The notes under the pieces were generated by a model. It saw only the letters and a list, made by a program, of their open reading frames with translations, was not told where the DNA came from and made no database searches. This document shows positions 1 to 10,144 of a DNA stretch of 64,000 bases, piece by piece; position 1 is the stretch's first letter; every line of letters begins with the position of its first letter. Source of the stretch: Stutzerimonas kirkiae. GTDB taxonomy: Bacteria; Pseudomonadota; Gammaproteobacteria; Pseudomonadales; Pseudomonadaceae. A program made the position numbers and the translations under genes. The stretch spans positions 186,001 to 250,000 of the forward strand of contig NZ_QJUO01000001.1 in the NCBI RefSeq assembly GCF_004327335.1, read 5' to 3'.

Positions 1-972
1 CTGGCCGTGGCCGTCAGCCAGGCCGGGGGGCTGGGTGCGATTCCCGCCGGGATGCTCGACGCGGCCCGGCTCGACGAGCAATTGAGCGCCTACAGGGCAC
101 TGACGGAGCGGCCCTGCAACGTCAACTTCTTCTGTCATCAACCCCCGCCAATCGACGATGCGCGCGAACAGCGCTGGCGCGAGCGCCTGGCAGGCTTCTA
201 CCGGGAGTTGCAGGTCGATCCGGCGCAGATCGCCCGTGGCCCAAGCCGCCAGCCGTTCGATGCGGCGATGGCGCAGATCATCGAAAAACACCGGCCCGCA
301 GTGGTCAGCTTCCACTTCGGCCTACCCGCGCAAGAGCTGCTGGAGCGGGTGCGCCGCAGTGGCGCGAAGATCATCGCCAGCGCCACCACCCTGGCCGAGG
401 GCCTGTGGCTGCAGGAACGCGGTGTGGATGCGGTGATCGCCCAGGGCCTGGAAGCCGGCGGGCACCGTGGCATGTTCCTGGAGAGCGACCTGTCCACGCA
501 ACTCGGTACCTTCGCCCTGCTGCCACAGTTGGCCGACGCGCTGGAGCTGCCGGTGATCGCCGCGGGCGGTATCGTCGATGCCCGCACGGCCAGGGCTGCC
601 CGGGTACTCGGCGCGGCAGCCGTGCAGGTCGGCACCGCCTACCTCGCCACGCCACAGAGCCTGGCCAGCGAGCTGCACCGCAAGGCCCTGCAAGACCCAC
701 GGGCACGGCATACGGTGGTGACCTGCGCCTTCAGCGGCCGCCCCGCGCGCGGTATCGTCAACCGGCTTATCCGCGAAATCGGCCCGCTGCCCGACACGCC
801 GGCCTTCCCACTGGCCAGCAATGCCATCACGCCCCTGCGCGCACGCGCCGAAAGCCTGGGCCTGGACGACTTCACACCGCTCTGGTCGGGCCAGAACGCC
901 AGCCAGTGCCGGACCGTCGACGCCGGCCAACTGACCCGGGAACTGGGAGAAGCAGCAAGCGACAAGGCATAG
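1..972 (+). CDS. Nitronate monooxygenase family flavoprotein (5' partial)
   Basis: The reading frame is open from base 1, so the N-terminus lies outside the window. The visible 323 residues begin in the segment that normally follows the first beta strand of this TIM-barrel family (SQAGGLGAIPAG). The glycine-rich FMN-phosphate region (QGLEAGGHRG, then VIAAGGIVD) and the late VQVGTAYLATP motif are present. Family members are FMN enzymes that oxidise nitronates or act as related NAD(P)H flavin oxidoreductases; the true substrate cannot be read from the sequence. The gene is convergent with ampE, and a GCAAG-type inverted repeat lies between them. Confidence 0.85.
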   Translation: MAVAVSQAGGLGAIPAGMLDAARLDEQLSAYRALTERPCNVNFFCHQPPPIDDAREQRWRERLAGFYRELQVDPAQIARGPSRQPFDAAMAQIIEKHRPAVVSFHFGLPAQELLERVRRSGAKIIASATTLAEGLWLQERGVDAVIAQGLEAGGHRGMFLESDLSTQLGTFALLPQLADALELPVIAAGGIVDARTARAARVLGAAAVQVGTAYLATPQSLASELHRKALQDPRARHTVVTCAFSGRPARGIVNRLIREIGPLPDTPAFPLASNAITPLRARAESLGLDDFTPLWSGQNASQCRTVDAGQLTRELGEAASDKA

Positions 973-1032
973 GCTGCAAGCAAGCGTACGCCACTCCCCC
1001 AGGCGTAAGCGCCCTTACTTGCAGCTTGCCGC
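971..1032. repeat. GCAAG/CTTGC inverted repeat between convergent genes
   Basis: The segment starts with GGCTGCAAGCAAGCG and ends with CTTGCAGCTTGCCG, enclosing an inner ACGCC/GGCGT pair. It belongs to the same GCAAGC-type sequence family as the repeats at 24.2 kb and 41.6 kb. It sits just after the stop of the first gene and just before the end of ampE, so it may act as a bidirectional terminator, although there is no U-tract. Confidence 0.5.
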
Positions 1033-1037
1033 TGCCC

Positions 1038-1874
1038 TTACCCCCAGAGGGTCCAGGCGGCGATCAACGCATACCAGAGCAGCCGGCTGCGCACCAGCAG
1101 CTCGGCCAGGGCGTCCAGGCGCGCATTGCCGGTTTCCTCGTCAGTGGCCTTGGGCAGGTCGGCGGCCTTCGGACCGACCTCGGCCAGTAGCTGGCGCGCC
1201 GGCGTGTCCCAGCCCAGCACCTCATGCAGGCTGGCGCGGTTGACCTCGACGAAATTGCCGACCAGCGCAAAGCTCGCCAGCAAGGCCCGTACCGCCAGCC
1301 AGTCGAAGGCATGTCGAACCCGACCCGCCAGCTCGCGCCAGCTCGCCTGCTGCGAATGCTCGACCAGCAAGGCCAGCAGGCGATAGACCAGCGCCGCCAC
1401 CGGCCCCAGCAGGAGGTACCAGAAAATCACCGCGAAGAAGCCCTGGTAGCCTTTCCATAACAGATAGCCCTGTACCTCCTCCAGCAAGCGCCCGGGGGTT
1501 TCCCCGCTCAGGCCAAGATCGCGCTCGGCGACCAGCGCCGCCGCTTCCTGGTCGCCGCGCCGCCAGGCATCGCGGAACGGCCCCAGTTCACGCTTGGTGT
1601 GGCCACGGCCCATGGCGTAGAGCAGCACCAGTACATGCAGCGGCAGGTTCAGCCAGCCATAGGCCAGTGGCGCCAGGGCCAGCAACAGCAGCCCCAGCAG
1701 CAGGCCCGGCAGCCCCACCAGCAGTGCCAGCGCCAACCAGGGCGATGCCGCCAGGCGAGGATTGCCCTCGATACGTCGCAAGGCTCCGAGCCAGGGCCCG
1801 TCCTGCTGAATGTGCTCGCGCCAGCCCGTCAGCTTCTCGACCAGCAATACCAGCATTACCACCAGAAAACTCAT
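1038..1874 (-). CDS. ampE: AmpE, inner-membrane protein of the ampDE operon
   Basis: A 278-residue protein with an N-terminal hydrophobic segment, two or three further hydrophobic stretches (around residues 47-85 and 140-170) and a C-terminal one, as expected for AmpE. The region with YAMGRGHTKRELGPF is typical of the family. AmpE is a membrane protein co-transcribed with AmpD and was proposed to take part in beta-lactamase induction signalling; its biochemical role is unsettled. The ATG overlaps the ampD stop codon (ATGA), so the two genes are translationally coupled. Confidence 0.9.
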   Translation of the reverse strand: MSFLVVMLVLLVEKLTGWREHIQQDGPWLGALRRIEGNPRLAASPWLALALLVGLPGLLLGLLLLALAPLAYGWLNLPLHVLVLLYAMGRGHTKRELGPFRDAWRRGDQEAAALVAERDLGLSGETPGRLLEEVQGYLLWKGYQGFFAVIFWYLLLGPVAALVYRLLALLVEHSQQASWRELAGRVRHAFDWLAVRALLASFALVGNFVEVNRASLHEVLGWDTPARQLLAEVGPKAADLPKATDEETGNARLDALAELLVRSRLLWYALIAAWTLWG

Positions 1875-2455
1875 GATGCCCTCCCTTTCCCATGATCATC
1901 GTTGCGCCGGACCACTCCGGCCCGCTCCAGGCGCTGCCAGTCGAAGGCCGGACCCGGATCGGTCTTGCGCCCTGGCGCTATGTCGCTATGGCCACAGACC
2001 CGTTCGGCCGTGATGGCCGGATAATGCCGCTGCAACGTCTTCGCCAGTTCGATCAGCGCCCGGTATTGCGCTTCGCTGAAGGGCTCATCATCGGTGCCTT
2101 CCAGTTCGATACCGATGGAAAAGTCATTGCACGCCTCCCGCCCGTCGAAACATGACACACCAGCATGCCAGGCCCGCTCCAGGCAGGAGACGAACTGGGT
2201 GACGACACCGTCGCGCTCGATCAGGAAGTGCGCCGAAACGCGCAGGTCGATGATCGTCGCATAGAACGGGTGCTCCTGCGTCGGCAGGCAGTTCTGGAAA
2301 AACGCCTGCACCTTGCCCGTGCCGAAGCAACCCGGCGGCAGGCTGATGTTGTGGATCACCAGCAGGGAAATCTCCCCCGCCTGGCGCTGGTTGAAATTGG
2401 GCGAAGGGCAGTGCCTGATGCCATTGAACCATCCGCTCGCGGTATCCAGATGCAT
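1871..2455 (-). CDS. ampD: 1,6-anhydro-N-acetylmuramyl-L-alanine amidase
   Basis: A 194-residue cytosolic zinc amidase that cleaves the stem peptide from anhydromuropeptides during peptidoglycan recycling, so its loss derepresses AmpR-controlled ampC. The family's zinc and catalytic residues are all visible: His35 (VIHNISLP), Glu117 (GIELEG), His156, Lys164 and Asp166 (GHSDIAPGRKTDPG). The start is placed at the ATG encoding MHLDTASGWF because the frame upstream, though open for 74 codons, has no AmpD character and runs into a repeat element. First gene of ampDE. Confidence 0.95.
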   Translation of the reverse strand: MHLDTASGWFNGIRHCPSPNFNQRQAGEISLLVIHNISLPPGCFGTGKVQAFFQNCLPTQEHPFYATIIDLRVSAHFLIERDGVVTQFVSCLERAWHAGVSCFDGREACNDFSIGIELEGTDDEPFSEAQYRALIELAKTLQRHYPAITAERVCGHSDIAPGRKTDPGPAFDWQRLERAGVVRRNDDHGKGRAS

Positions 2456-2543
2456 GTAGCGAATCCTTCCCACGGCGCCGGGCGAGCGCCTCGATCCCGG
2501 GAGTCTACATGGACTGCCCGGATGTGCCGAACCTCCAGGCGTC

Positions 2544-2717
2544 AGAACCTGTTCACGATCGCGCGAGCTGGAGCCCTGCAAGGCGCAACGCCCAAAGGAA
2601 GTAACAACCGAAGGCTGGCCCCTGCGGGCCGCACTGAAGCGCGTTGGCCGCAAGCGGCTTGCCGGGCCTGTTTTCAACGCCGCTGGGCCGACACGCGGCA
2701 GATCGTGGACAGCTTCT
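2544..2717. repeat. MITE-like palindromic element, copy A
   Basis: A 174-bp segment bounded by inverted ends AGAACCTGTTCACGATC and GATCGTGGACAGCTTCT (15 of 17 positions match). It shares ends and internal blocks (a GCGAGCT-GCAAGGC region, then a CTGTTTT-AACGC region) with copy B at 11982-12122. No open reading frame of its own. Its right end touches the first base of the stop codon of the glutamate-synthase-like gene. Confidence 0.7.
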
Positions 2718-4327
2718 CAGGCCGCTGCCGGCTCGAAGCCTTCGGCCTGGGCCATGCGCCACATGCGCTCGTAGAACTCGCCAGCGATCCGGCCACTCAG
2801 CAACTCTCCCGGCTCGAGGAAGACGTGCTGCTGCGAAAACAGTTTGATTTCGCTGGCCGACAACCGCTGCACCAGATGCCTGGCATCAATCTGCGACGGA
2901 TGCTCCAGGCCGGCGGCGGCGAGCATCTCGGCCAGCGCCTTGAGCGTGTTGCGGTGGAAGTTGCAGACCCGCTGCGCCTTGTCCTCGACCACCAGGGCAC
3001 GCTGGCGCAACGGGTCCTGGGTGGCGACGCCGGTCGGGCATTTGTTGGTGTGGCAGGATTGCGACTGGATGCAGCCGATGGCGAACATGAAGCCCCGCGC
3101 GGAATTGGCCCAGTCGGCGCCGATGGCCAGCACGCAGGCGATGTCGAAGGCACTGATGATCTTGCCGCTGGCCCCCAACTTGATCTTGTCGCGCAGGTTG
3201 ATGCCCACCAGGGTGTTGTGCACGAACAGCAGGCCCTCGCGCAGCGGCACCCCGAGGTGGTCGGTGAATTCCAGCGGCGCGGCGCCGGTGCCGCCCTCCT
3301 TGCCGTCGATGACGATGAAATCGGGCAGGATACCGGTCTTCAACATGGCCTTGGCGACCCCCATGAACTCCCAGGGATGCCCGAGGCAGAGCTTGAAGCC
3401 GACCGGCTTGCCGCCGGACAGCGTGCGCAGGCGGTCGATGAACTGCAGCAGCTCGATCGGCGTGGAAAAGGCACTGTGACTGGCGGGGGATACGCAGTCC
3501 TGGTCCATCGAGATACCACGGGTATGGGCGATCTCCGCGGTGATCTTGTGCTGGGGCAGGATGCCGCCGTGGCCGGGCTTGGCCCCCTGGCTCAGCTTGA
3601 TCTCGATCATCTTCACCTGGGGCAGGCTGGCCTGGGCGGCGAAGCGTTCGGGATCGAAGCGGCCATCCTCCGTGCGACAACCGAAATAGCCGCTGCCCAA
3701 TTCCCACACCAGGTCGCCCCCCGGCTCGCGATGATAGGCGCTGATGCTGCCCTCGCCGGTGTCGTGGTAGAAGTTGCCCAGCTTCGCCCCCTGGTTGAGC
3801 GAGCGGATGGCATTGGCGCTGAGCGAGCCGAAGCTCATGGCGGAGATATTGAACAGCGAGGCGGAATAGGGCTGGCTGCACTGCGGCCCGCCTATCTGCA
3901 CGCGAAAGCCGGCGGTATCTGCCACCGGCGCCGGACGCATGGAGTGGCTGATGAACTCGAAACCGCTGAGGTAGACATCGCTCAGGGTGCCGAATGGCTT
4001 GTCGGCGCCCTCGTTCTTGGCCCTGGCATAGACCAGCGAGCGCTGGGCGCGGGAGAATGGCAGGCGATCGTCGTCCCCCTCGATCAGGTATTGGCGGATC
4101 TCCGGGCGGATGCTTTCGAACAGGTAGCGGATATTCCCCAGGATCGGGTAGTTGCGCCGCACCGCGCGCCGGGTCTGCAACAGGTCGGCGATGCCGACCA
4201 GGCTGAGCAGCCCGGTCAGTGCGGTTGCGGGCCAGAACCAGGCCTGGTCGAGGAACACCAGGCTGGCCAGGGTGAAGAGCACGCAGAAAACGAAAAAGGC
4301 ATAACGGTTGAGCAGAGACAGGTTCAT
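2717..4327 (-). CDS. Membrane-anchored FMN-binding glutamate synthase-like protein
   Basis: A 536-residue protein with two N-terminal hydrophobic helices (about residues 8-48) followed by a glutamate-synthase central/FMN domain. Family motifs include ISAMSFGSLSANA, GEGSISAYHREPGGDLVWE, PGHGGILPQHKIT and the FMN-site block IDGKEGGTGAAP. A cysteine-containing block (CIQSQSCHTNKCPTGVATQD) matches the 3Fe-4S region of the large GltB subunit. It lacks the N-terminal glutaminase domain and the C-terminal GXGXG domain of real GltB, so it is not a complete glutamate synthase. Homologues are widespread in Pseudomonas with undefined activity. Divergent from the zapE-like gene. Confidence 0.85.
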   Translation of the reverse strand: MNLSLLNRYAFFVFCVLFTLASLVFLDQAWFWPATALTGLLSLVGIADLLQTRRAVRRNYPILGNIRYLFESIRPEIRQYLIEGDDDRLPFSRAQRSLVYARAKNEGADKPFGTLSDVYLSGFEFISHSMRPAPVADTAGFRVQIGGPQCSQPYSASLFNISAMSFGSLSANAIRSLNQGAKLGNFYHDTGEGSISAYHREPGGDLVWELGSGYFGCRTEDGRFDPERFAAQASLPQVKMIEIKLSQGAKPGHGGILPQHKITAEIAHTRGISMDQDCVSPASHSAFSTPIELLQFIDRLRTLSGGKPVGFKLCLGHPWEFMGVAKAMLKTGILPDFIVIDGKEGGTGAAPLEFTDHLGVPLREGLLFVHNTLVGINLRDKIKLGASGKIISAFDIACVLAIGADWANSARGFMFAIGCIQSQSCHTNKCPTGVATQDPLRQRALVVEDKAQRVCNFHRNTLKALAEMLAAAGLEHPSQIDARHLVQRLSASEIKLFSQQHVFLEPGELLSGRIAGEFYERMWRMAQAEGFEPAAA

Positions 4328-4339
4328 GCGATCCTCGTC

Positions 4340-4366
4340 CTAGAGTAAGGCCTGGCACCACTCTAG
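4340..4366. promoter_or_regulatory. Inverted repeat in divergent promoter region
   Basis: CTAGAGT and ACTCTAG form perfect 7-base arms separated by 13 bases in the 64-bp space between two divergent genes. Each arm also contains TAGAGT, a plausible -10 hexamer on its own strand. It may be a shared operator or a pair of facing -10 elements. Confidence 0.35.
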
Positions 4367-4391
4367 CAGCCCAAGGTGGGAATATAGCCAA

Positions 4392-6309
<1,918 letters not shown>

Positions 6310-6334
6310 CACTCGTGTCATGCCGGACGCCTGC

Positions 6335-6396
6335 AGGGTGCGCCGTGCGCGCCAGGGATCACGGCGTCGATCGTTCAGGTGCGCGCGGCGCACCCT
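6335..6396. repeat. GGTGCGC/GCGCACC palindromic repeat
   Basis: AGGGTGCGCC at the left and GGCGCACCCT at the right are perfect 10-base inverted arms, and the right arm is itself part of a local GGTGCGC-GCG-GCGCACC palindrome. Similar units occur at 17942, 37337 and 51315. It lies between the SDR gene and the convergent PHA-system gene and may serve as a terminator or REP-type element. Confidence 0.6.
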
Positions 6397-6433
6397 ATGG
6401 CCGCCTGATCAGCGTTCTTTCAAAGAGGCGTCT

Positions 6434-6712
6434 TCAGGCCTGCAGCACCTTGTCCAGGGCCTTCTCGATCTGGCCCTGGATGCTGCTGCCCATGGCGGAC
6501 AGCAGGATGCCCAGTTCGAGCTGCACCCGGACATTGTCCTCGCCGACTTCGATACGGCCATCGGCACCGCTGCGCCTGACTTCCAGCACATCGCCCTGCC
6601 ACTGGTAGTTCACGCCGTACTCGAGGCGCAGGCGCTCGGCCAGTTGCTGGGCCTTTTCCCGCGCAGCGTCGAGCCCCAGGGCATGACTGCGTTCGACGAC
6701 GATCCTGGCCAT
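6434..6712 (-). CDS. Polyhydroxyalkanoic acid system family protein
   Basis: A 92-residue protein beginning MARIVVERSHALGLDAAR. The pattern of an N-terminal strand, a helix with AREKAQQLAERL, a WQGD-containing strand and an amphipathic C-terminal helix matches the PHA_gran_rgn family of small proteins linked to polyhydroxyalkanoate granules in pseudomonads. The frame stays open upstream to 7057, but that extension lacks family character. A GGGAGAG ribosome site precedes the chosen ATG. Its exact function is not established. Confidence 0.8.
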   Translation of the reverse strand: MARIVVERSHALGLDAAREKAQQLAERLRLEYGVNYQWQGDVLEVRRSGADGRIEVGEDNVRVQLELGILLSAMGSSIQGQIEKALDKVLQA

Positions 6713-7417
6713 TGCGACTCTCCCGGCAAGAAAAAAGGGGCGCACTATAGCAGGCGACCAGGGGATGGTTTGCCGGCGCGGCCAGGGATACTCCATCGCT
6801 GGCGGCCAATACCGCTGTGCGCAGAAGCACCGCAGAGAGTGGCCGCGGGGCGATCGCAGCAAACCCCGGTCCATGGCCGTGGGAGCCGGGTAATCGTGCG
6901 CGCGCCGTTGCGGCTGGATTGGCAATAGTGTGTCTGGGGGCTGGCTATAGAACGCACAGTGCGATCCCGAGATCACCGTCCCTGTGCCACTTTCGGCGGT
7001 GCCTGTGGGAAACATCTGGTGAAACCGAAAAGCCCTCCAGGTGATCCAGTACGGCACCGGCGGTTCTTTCCATTGTCGCCTCGGTATTCGCTGCGAGCCC
7101 GGCCCCCCGCTACGAAACCTTCGCCGACAGGGATGTCGGCGAAGAGCGCCCCCTCATTCATATGAGCGATGGGTTCATGCGTGTTTCGTAGCGGGACTGG
7201 CGGGGTTCGCGACACCACGGGACCAGGCCTCCGCCAGCGGCGTACGATGAAACGCAGACTTGATTGCCAATCCAGTCGCACTGTCTCCTGACGCAGGGCA
7301 TATGCCTGCCCGGGCGCGGAAGTGAGCGCTTATGCGATCGCCCTGAGAGTGACAGTGCGCCCCCGGCCAGGCAGACAGGCTTTGCTATAGTCGGGCGCCT
7401 TGCCGATGAGGTACGCC
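6713..7417. other. Gene-free region with nested inverted repeats
   Basis: No credible gene in about 700 bp. The segment 6909-7280 is bounded by an 18-base inverted repeat (TGCGGCTGGATTGGCAAT; 17 of 18 match). Inside are an 11-base pair of arms at 7107-7117/7184-7194 (CCGCTACGAAA) and a perfect 11-bp hairpin at 7119-7144 (CTTCGCCGACA, loop GGGA). The block around 7020-7104 is repeated, diverged, near 45.03-45.11 kb. Confidence 0.6.
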
Positions 7418-8344
7418 ATGCTGATCGACGACGAGCTGACCCTGAAGAAACTGGAAATATTCCTGGCCTTCATGCGCACCGGCAACCTGGCCCGCGCCGC
7501 CGACGAACTGGAAACCAGCAACGTCAGCGTACACCGCGCCATCCACTCGCTGGAAAGCGCCCTGCGCTGCCCGCTGTTCAAACATGAAGGACGCAACCTG
7601 ATCCCGCTGGAAAGCGCCTACGTCCTGGAAGAAAGGGCACAGAAGCTGGTGCGCGACGTGCTCGAAAGCGTACGCCTGACCCGCGAGGCCGCGGGCTTCT
7701 CCGCCGAGCGCTTCAAGCTCGGCGCACTCTACTCGCTGACAGTGCGCACCGTGCCGCAACTGATCATGGGCCTCAAGCTGCGCCGCAGCGAGCTGAACAT
7801 CGAGCTCACCCTAGGCTCCAACGTCGACCTGTTCTATCGTCTGAAAAACATGGAACTGGATGCCATCCTGATTGCCCTGGACGACAACATCAACGACAGC
7901 GACTGTGAGCACCTGCTGCTGTTTTCCGATGATATGTTCCTCGCCGTCCCGGCCGACTCGCCCTTCAGTGGCGAACAGGAAGTTGACCTGGCCGACCTGC
8001 GCGACTCGACCTTCATCACCCTCGGCCAGGGCTTCGCCACCCACCGCGACAGCCAGCGGGTATTCCAGCAGGCCGGTTTCGAACCGAAGGTGGCCATGCA
8101 GGTGAACGATATCTTCACCCTGCTGAGCATGGTCAGTTCGGGGGTCGGCTATGCTCTGTTGCCAGGGCGCATCGCGGCAGTCTACGAGAACCGCATAAGG
8201 CTGATCCCCATGCAGGCCCGCTACCGCCTGCAGCAACGGATCGGTGTGGTGTTCCTCAAGGCCAAGGAGCGCGACCCCAACCTGCTGGCGCTGGTGGCCG
8301 AGTGCCGGATGTACCAGTCCGCCCACCGCGGCGCCAGAGCATGA
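7418..8344 (+). CDS. LysR-family transcriptional regulator
   Basis: A 308-residue LysR regulator: an N-terminal winged HTH (about residues 8-65, LEIFLAFMRTGNLARAADEL) and a periplasmic-binding-protein-like effector domain. TTG and ATG codons at 7400 and 7406 are also in frame, but the ATG at 7418 has a GAGG site seven bases upstream. It precedes the TRAP transporter operon on the same strand and is its likely regulator; resemblance to regulators of malonate/dicarboxylate uptake is an impression only. A candidate operator lies at 8391-8407. Confidence 0.88.
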   Translation: MLIDDELTLKKLEIFLAFMRTGNLARAADELETSNVSVHRAIHSLESALRCPLFKHEGRNLIPLESAYVLEERAQKLVRDVLESVRLTREAAGFSAERFKLGALYSLTVRTVPQLIMGLKLRRSELNIELTLGSNVDLFYRLKNMELDAILIALDDNINDSDCEHLLLFSDDMFLAVPADSPFSGEQEVDLADLRDSTFITLGQGFATHRDSQRVFQQAGFEPKVAMQVNDIFTLLSMVSSGVGYALLPGRIAAVYENRIRLIPMQARYRLQQRIGVVFLKAKERDPNLLALVAECRMYQSAHRGARA

Positions 8345-8390
8345 GCAGGCTTACCGAACGGCGAATCAAGGCGTGCTGGCCATGACGAAC

Positions 8391-8407
8391 ATTAACTTCA
8401 AGCTAAT
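8391..8407. promoter_or_regulatory. Candidate LysR operator upstream of TRAP genes
   Basis: ATTAACTTCAAGCTAAT is a 17-base palindrome with one mismatched pair, in an AT-rich 228-bp space between the LysR gene and dctP. It fits the T-N11-A style of LysR sites. The rest of the space has no ORF and no convincing -35/-10 pair. Confidence 0.4.
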
Positions 8408-8572
8408 GGTTACTGGAGCGACTTAATTGATCTGAAAATGCCCAGCGGCTAGCTTGACACTCAGCCCGGTCGCTCTTGCCCGCGCAATAACAAAAAATAC
8501 CCGGTGACCCGTTAATAAAAACAACTATGAACCGCCAGGCGTGGTTCTGATGTGTTCCCCAGGAGAATGCCC

Positions 8573-9565
8573 ATGCGCCCCCTGCTTCGTTATTCCGCGG
8601 CAGCCATGCTGCTTGCCGCCAGTACCACCGCCCTCGCCCAGACCACCCTGCGTGTCTCGCACCAGTTTCCGGGAAACTCCGGCGACCCACGGGATGAAAT
8701 GGTGCAGATCATCGCCCGCGAAGTGGAAGAAGCCAACGTCGGCCTGAAACTGCAGATATTCCCCGCCTCTTCGCTGTACAAGGCCAACGAGCAATGGGGC
8801 GCGATGACCCGCGGCCAGCTCGACATGACCGCCCTGCCGCTGGACTACGCCTCGGGCCGCGTACCGCAGTTCTCGGCCACCCTGATGCCGGGACTGGTGC
8901 GCAACTACGAACACGCCCAGCGCCTGAACGAATCCGACTTCATCAAGGAAATCCACGCCATCGCGGAGAGGAATGGCGCGATCATCCTGGCCGACGCCTG
9001 GCTGGCCGGTGGCTTCGCCTCCAAGAGCCGCTGCATCACCGACCCGGGCACCATCAAGGGCCAGGTGATCCGCGCTGCCGGCCCGGCCTTCGAGCAGATG
9101 CTGGCCAGTGCCGGCGCCTCTATTTCCTCGATGCCCTCTTCGGAGATCTACACCGGGATGCAGACCGGCGTGCTGGACGCCGCCAATACCTCCAACGACA
9201 GCTTCGTCTCCTACCGCCTGTACGAGCAGGTCAAGTGCATGACCGCCCCCGGCGACCATGCACTGTGGTTCATGTACGAGCCGGTGCTGATCTCCAAGAA
9301 GTCCTTCGATCGTCTCGACGAGGCGCAGAAGGAAGCCCTGCTGCGCGGTGCGCGCAAGGCCGAGACCTACTTCGCCGAGGAAGGCCCGAAAGGCGAGAAG
9401 CGCATGACCGAGACCTTCACCAAGGCCGGTGTGGAAGTGGTTACGCTGAGCAAGGAACAGCATGACGCCTGGATGGAAATCGCCCGCGACTCCGCATACA
9501 AGGTGTTCTCCGAACGCGTCAAGGGTGGCAAGGAACTGCTGGACAAGGCCCTCGCGGTTCAATGA
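8573..9565 (+). CDS. TRAP transporter substrate-binding protein (DctP family)
   Basis: A 330-residue periplasmic solute receptor. The start at 8573 puts AGGAGA six bases upstream and gives a clean signal peptide (cleavage after ALA, residue 22). DctP features include the early RVSHQFP strand, the QWGAMTRGQLDM segment, the conserved Arg in GQVIRAAGP used to bind the substrate carboxylate, and the GVLDAANTS motif. It delivers an organic acid to the DctQ/DctM permease encoded next; which acid is unknown. Confidence 0.92.
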   Translation: MRPLLRYSAAAMLLAASTTALAQTTLRVSHQFPGNSGDPRDEMVQIIAREVEEANVGLKLQIFPASSLYKANEQWGAMTRGQLDMTALPLDYASGRVPQFSATLMPGLVRNYEHAQRLNESDFIKEIHAIAERNGAIILADAWLAGGFASKSRCITDPGTIKGQVIRAAGPAFEQMLASAGASISSMPSSEIYTGMQTGVLDAANTSNDSFVSYRLYEQVKCMTAPGDHALWFMYEPVLISKKSFDRLDEAQKEALLRGARKAETYFAEEGPKGEKRMTETFTKAGVEVVTLSKEQHDAWMEIARDSAYKVFSERVKGGKELLDKALAVQ

Positions 9566-9646
9566 TCCCCTGGGCAGGCCCGTATCCGTGGCCTGCCCGC
9601 GCCCTACGGCGCCCGCAAAGGGCGACAGAGTTCCAAAGGAGTTCCT

Positions 9647-10144
9647 ATGTCCAGACGCTTCATTCTCGCCATCGAGACGCTCTCTCGCATGGGTGGCGTC
9701 AGCGCGGCCATCCTGCTGCTCACCGCCATGGTGGTCATGTGCCAGATGATCTTCATGCGCTATGTATTCAAGGCCCCGACCATCTGGCAGACCGAAGTGG
9801 TGGTGTTCGCGGCCACCGCGGCGATCTTCATCGGTGCCCCCTATGTGCTGATGAAAAGAGGCCACGTCGGAGTCGACGTGCTGGAGCTGATGCTCGCCAG
9901 CAATAGCCGTCGCTGGCTGAAACTGGCCGGTTCCCTGCTCGGCCTGCTGTTCTGCGTGCTGATGAGTATCGGCAGTGTCATCTACGTCCATGAAGCCTGG
10001 GAAGGCGGCTGGACCACACCGACCATCGCCGCGATCCCGCTGTGGATTCCGGCCATGCCGATGGCCGTGGGCTTCTGCCTGCTGTGCCTGCAGTACCTGG
10101 TGGAAATCATCAAATTGATTCTTCCAAAAGGAGAAGCACTATGA
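9647..10144 (+). CDS. TRAP transporter small permease (DctQ family)
   Basis: A 165-residue membrane protein with four predicted transmembrane helices, typical of DctQ. The WQTEVVVFAATAAIFIGAPY block and the RGHVGVDVLE segment are family hallmarks. AAGGAG precedes the ATG. Its stop overlaps the start of the large permease (ATGA), so the two membrane subunits are translationally coupled. Confidence 0.9.
   Translation: MSRRFILAIETLSRMGGVSAAILLLTAMVVMCQMIFMRYVFKAPTIWQTEVVVFAATAAIFIGAPYVLMKRGHVGVDVLELMLASNSRRWLKLAGSLLGLLFCVLMSIGSVIYVHEAWEGGWTTPTIAAIPLWIPAMPMAVGFCLLCLQYLVEIIKLILPKGEAL

Noticed and set aside
2165-4348. 727-codon open frame on the plus strand opposite the glutamate-synthase-like gene
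   Set aside because: It is the antisense shadow of ampD and the glutamate-synthase-like gene; its translation is low-complexity His/Gln/Ala-rich with no domain.
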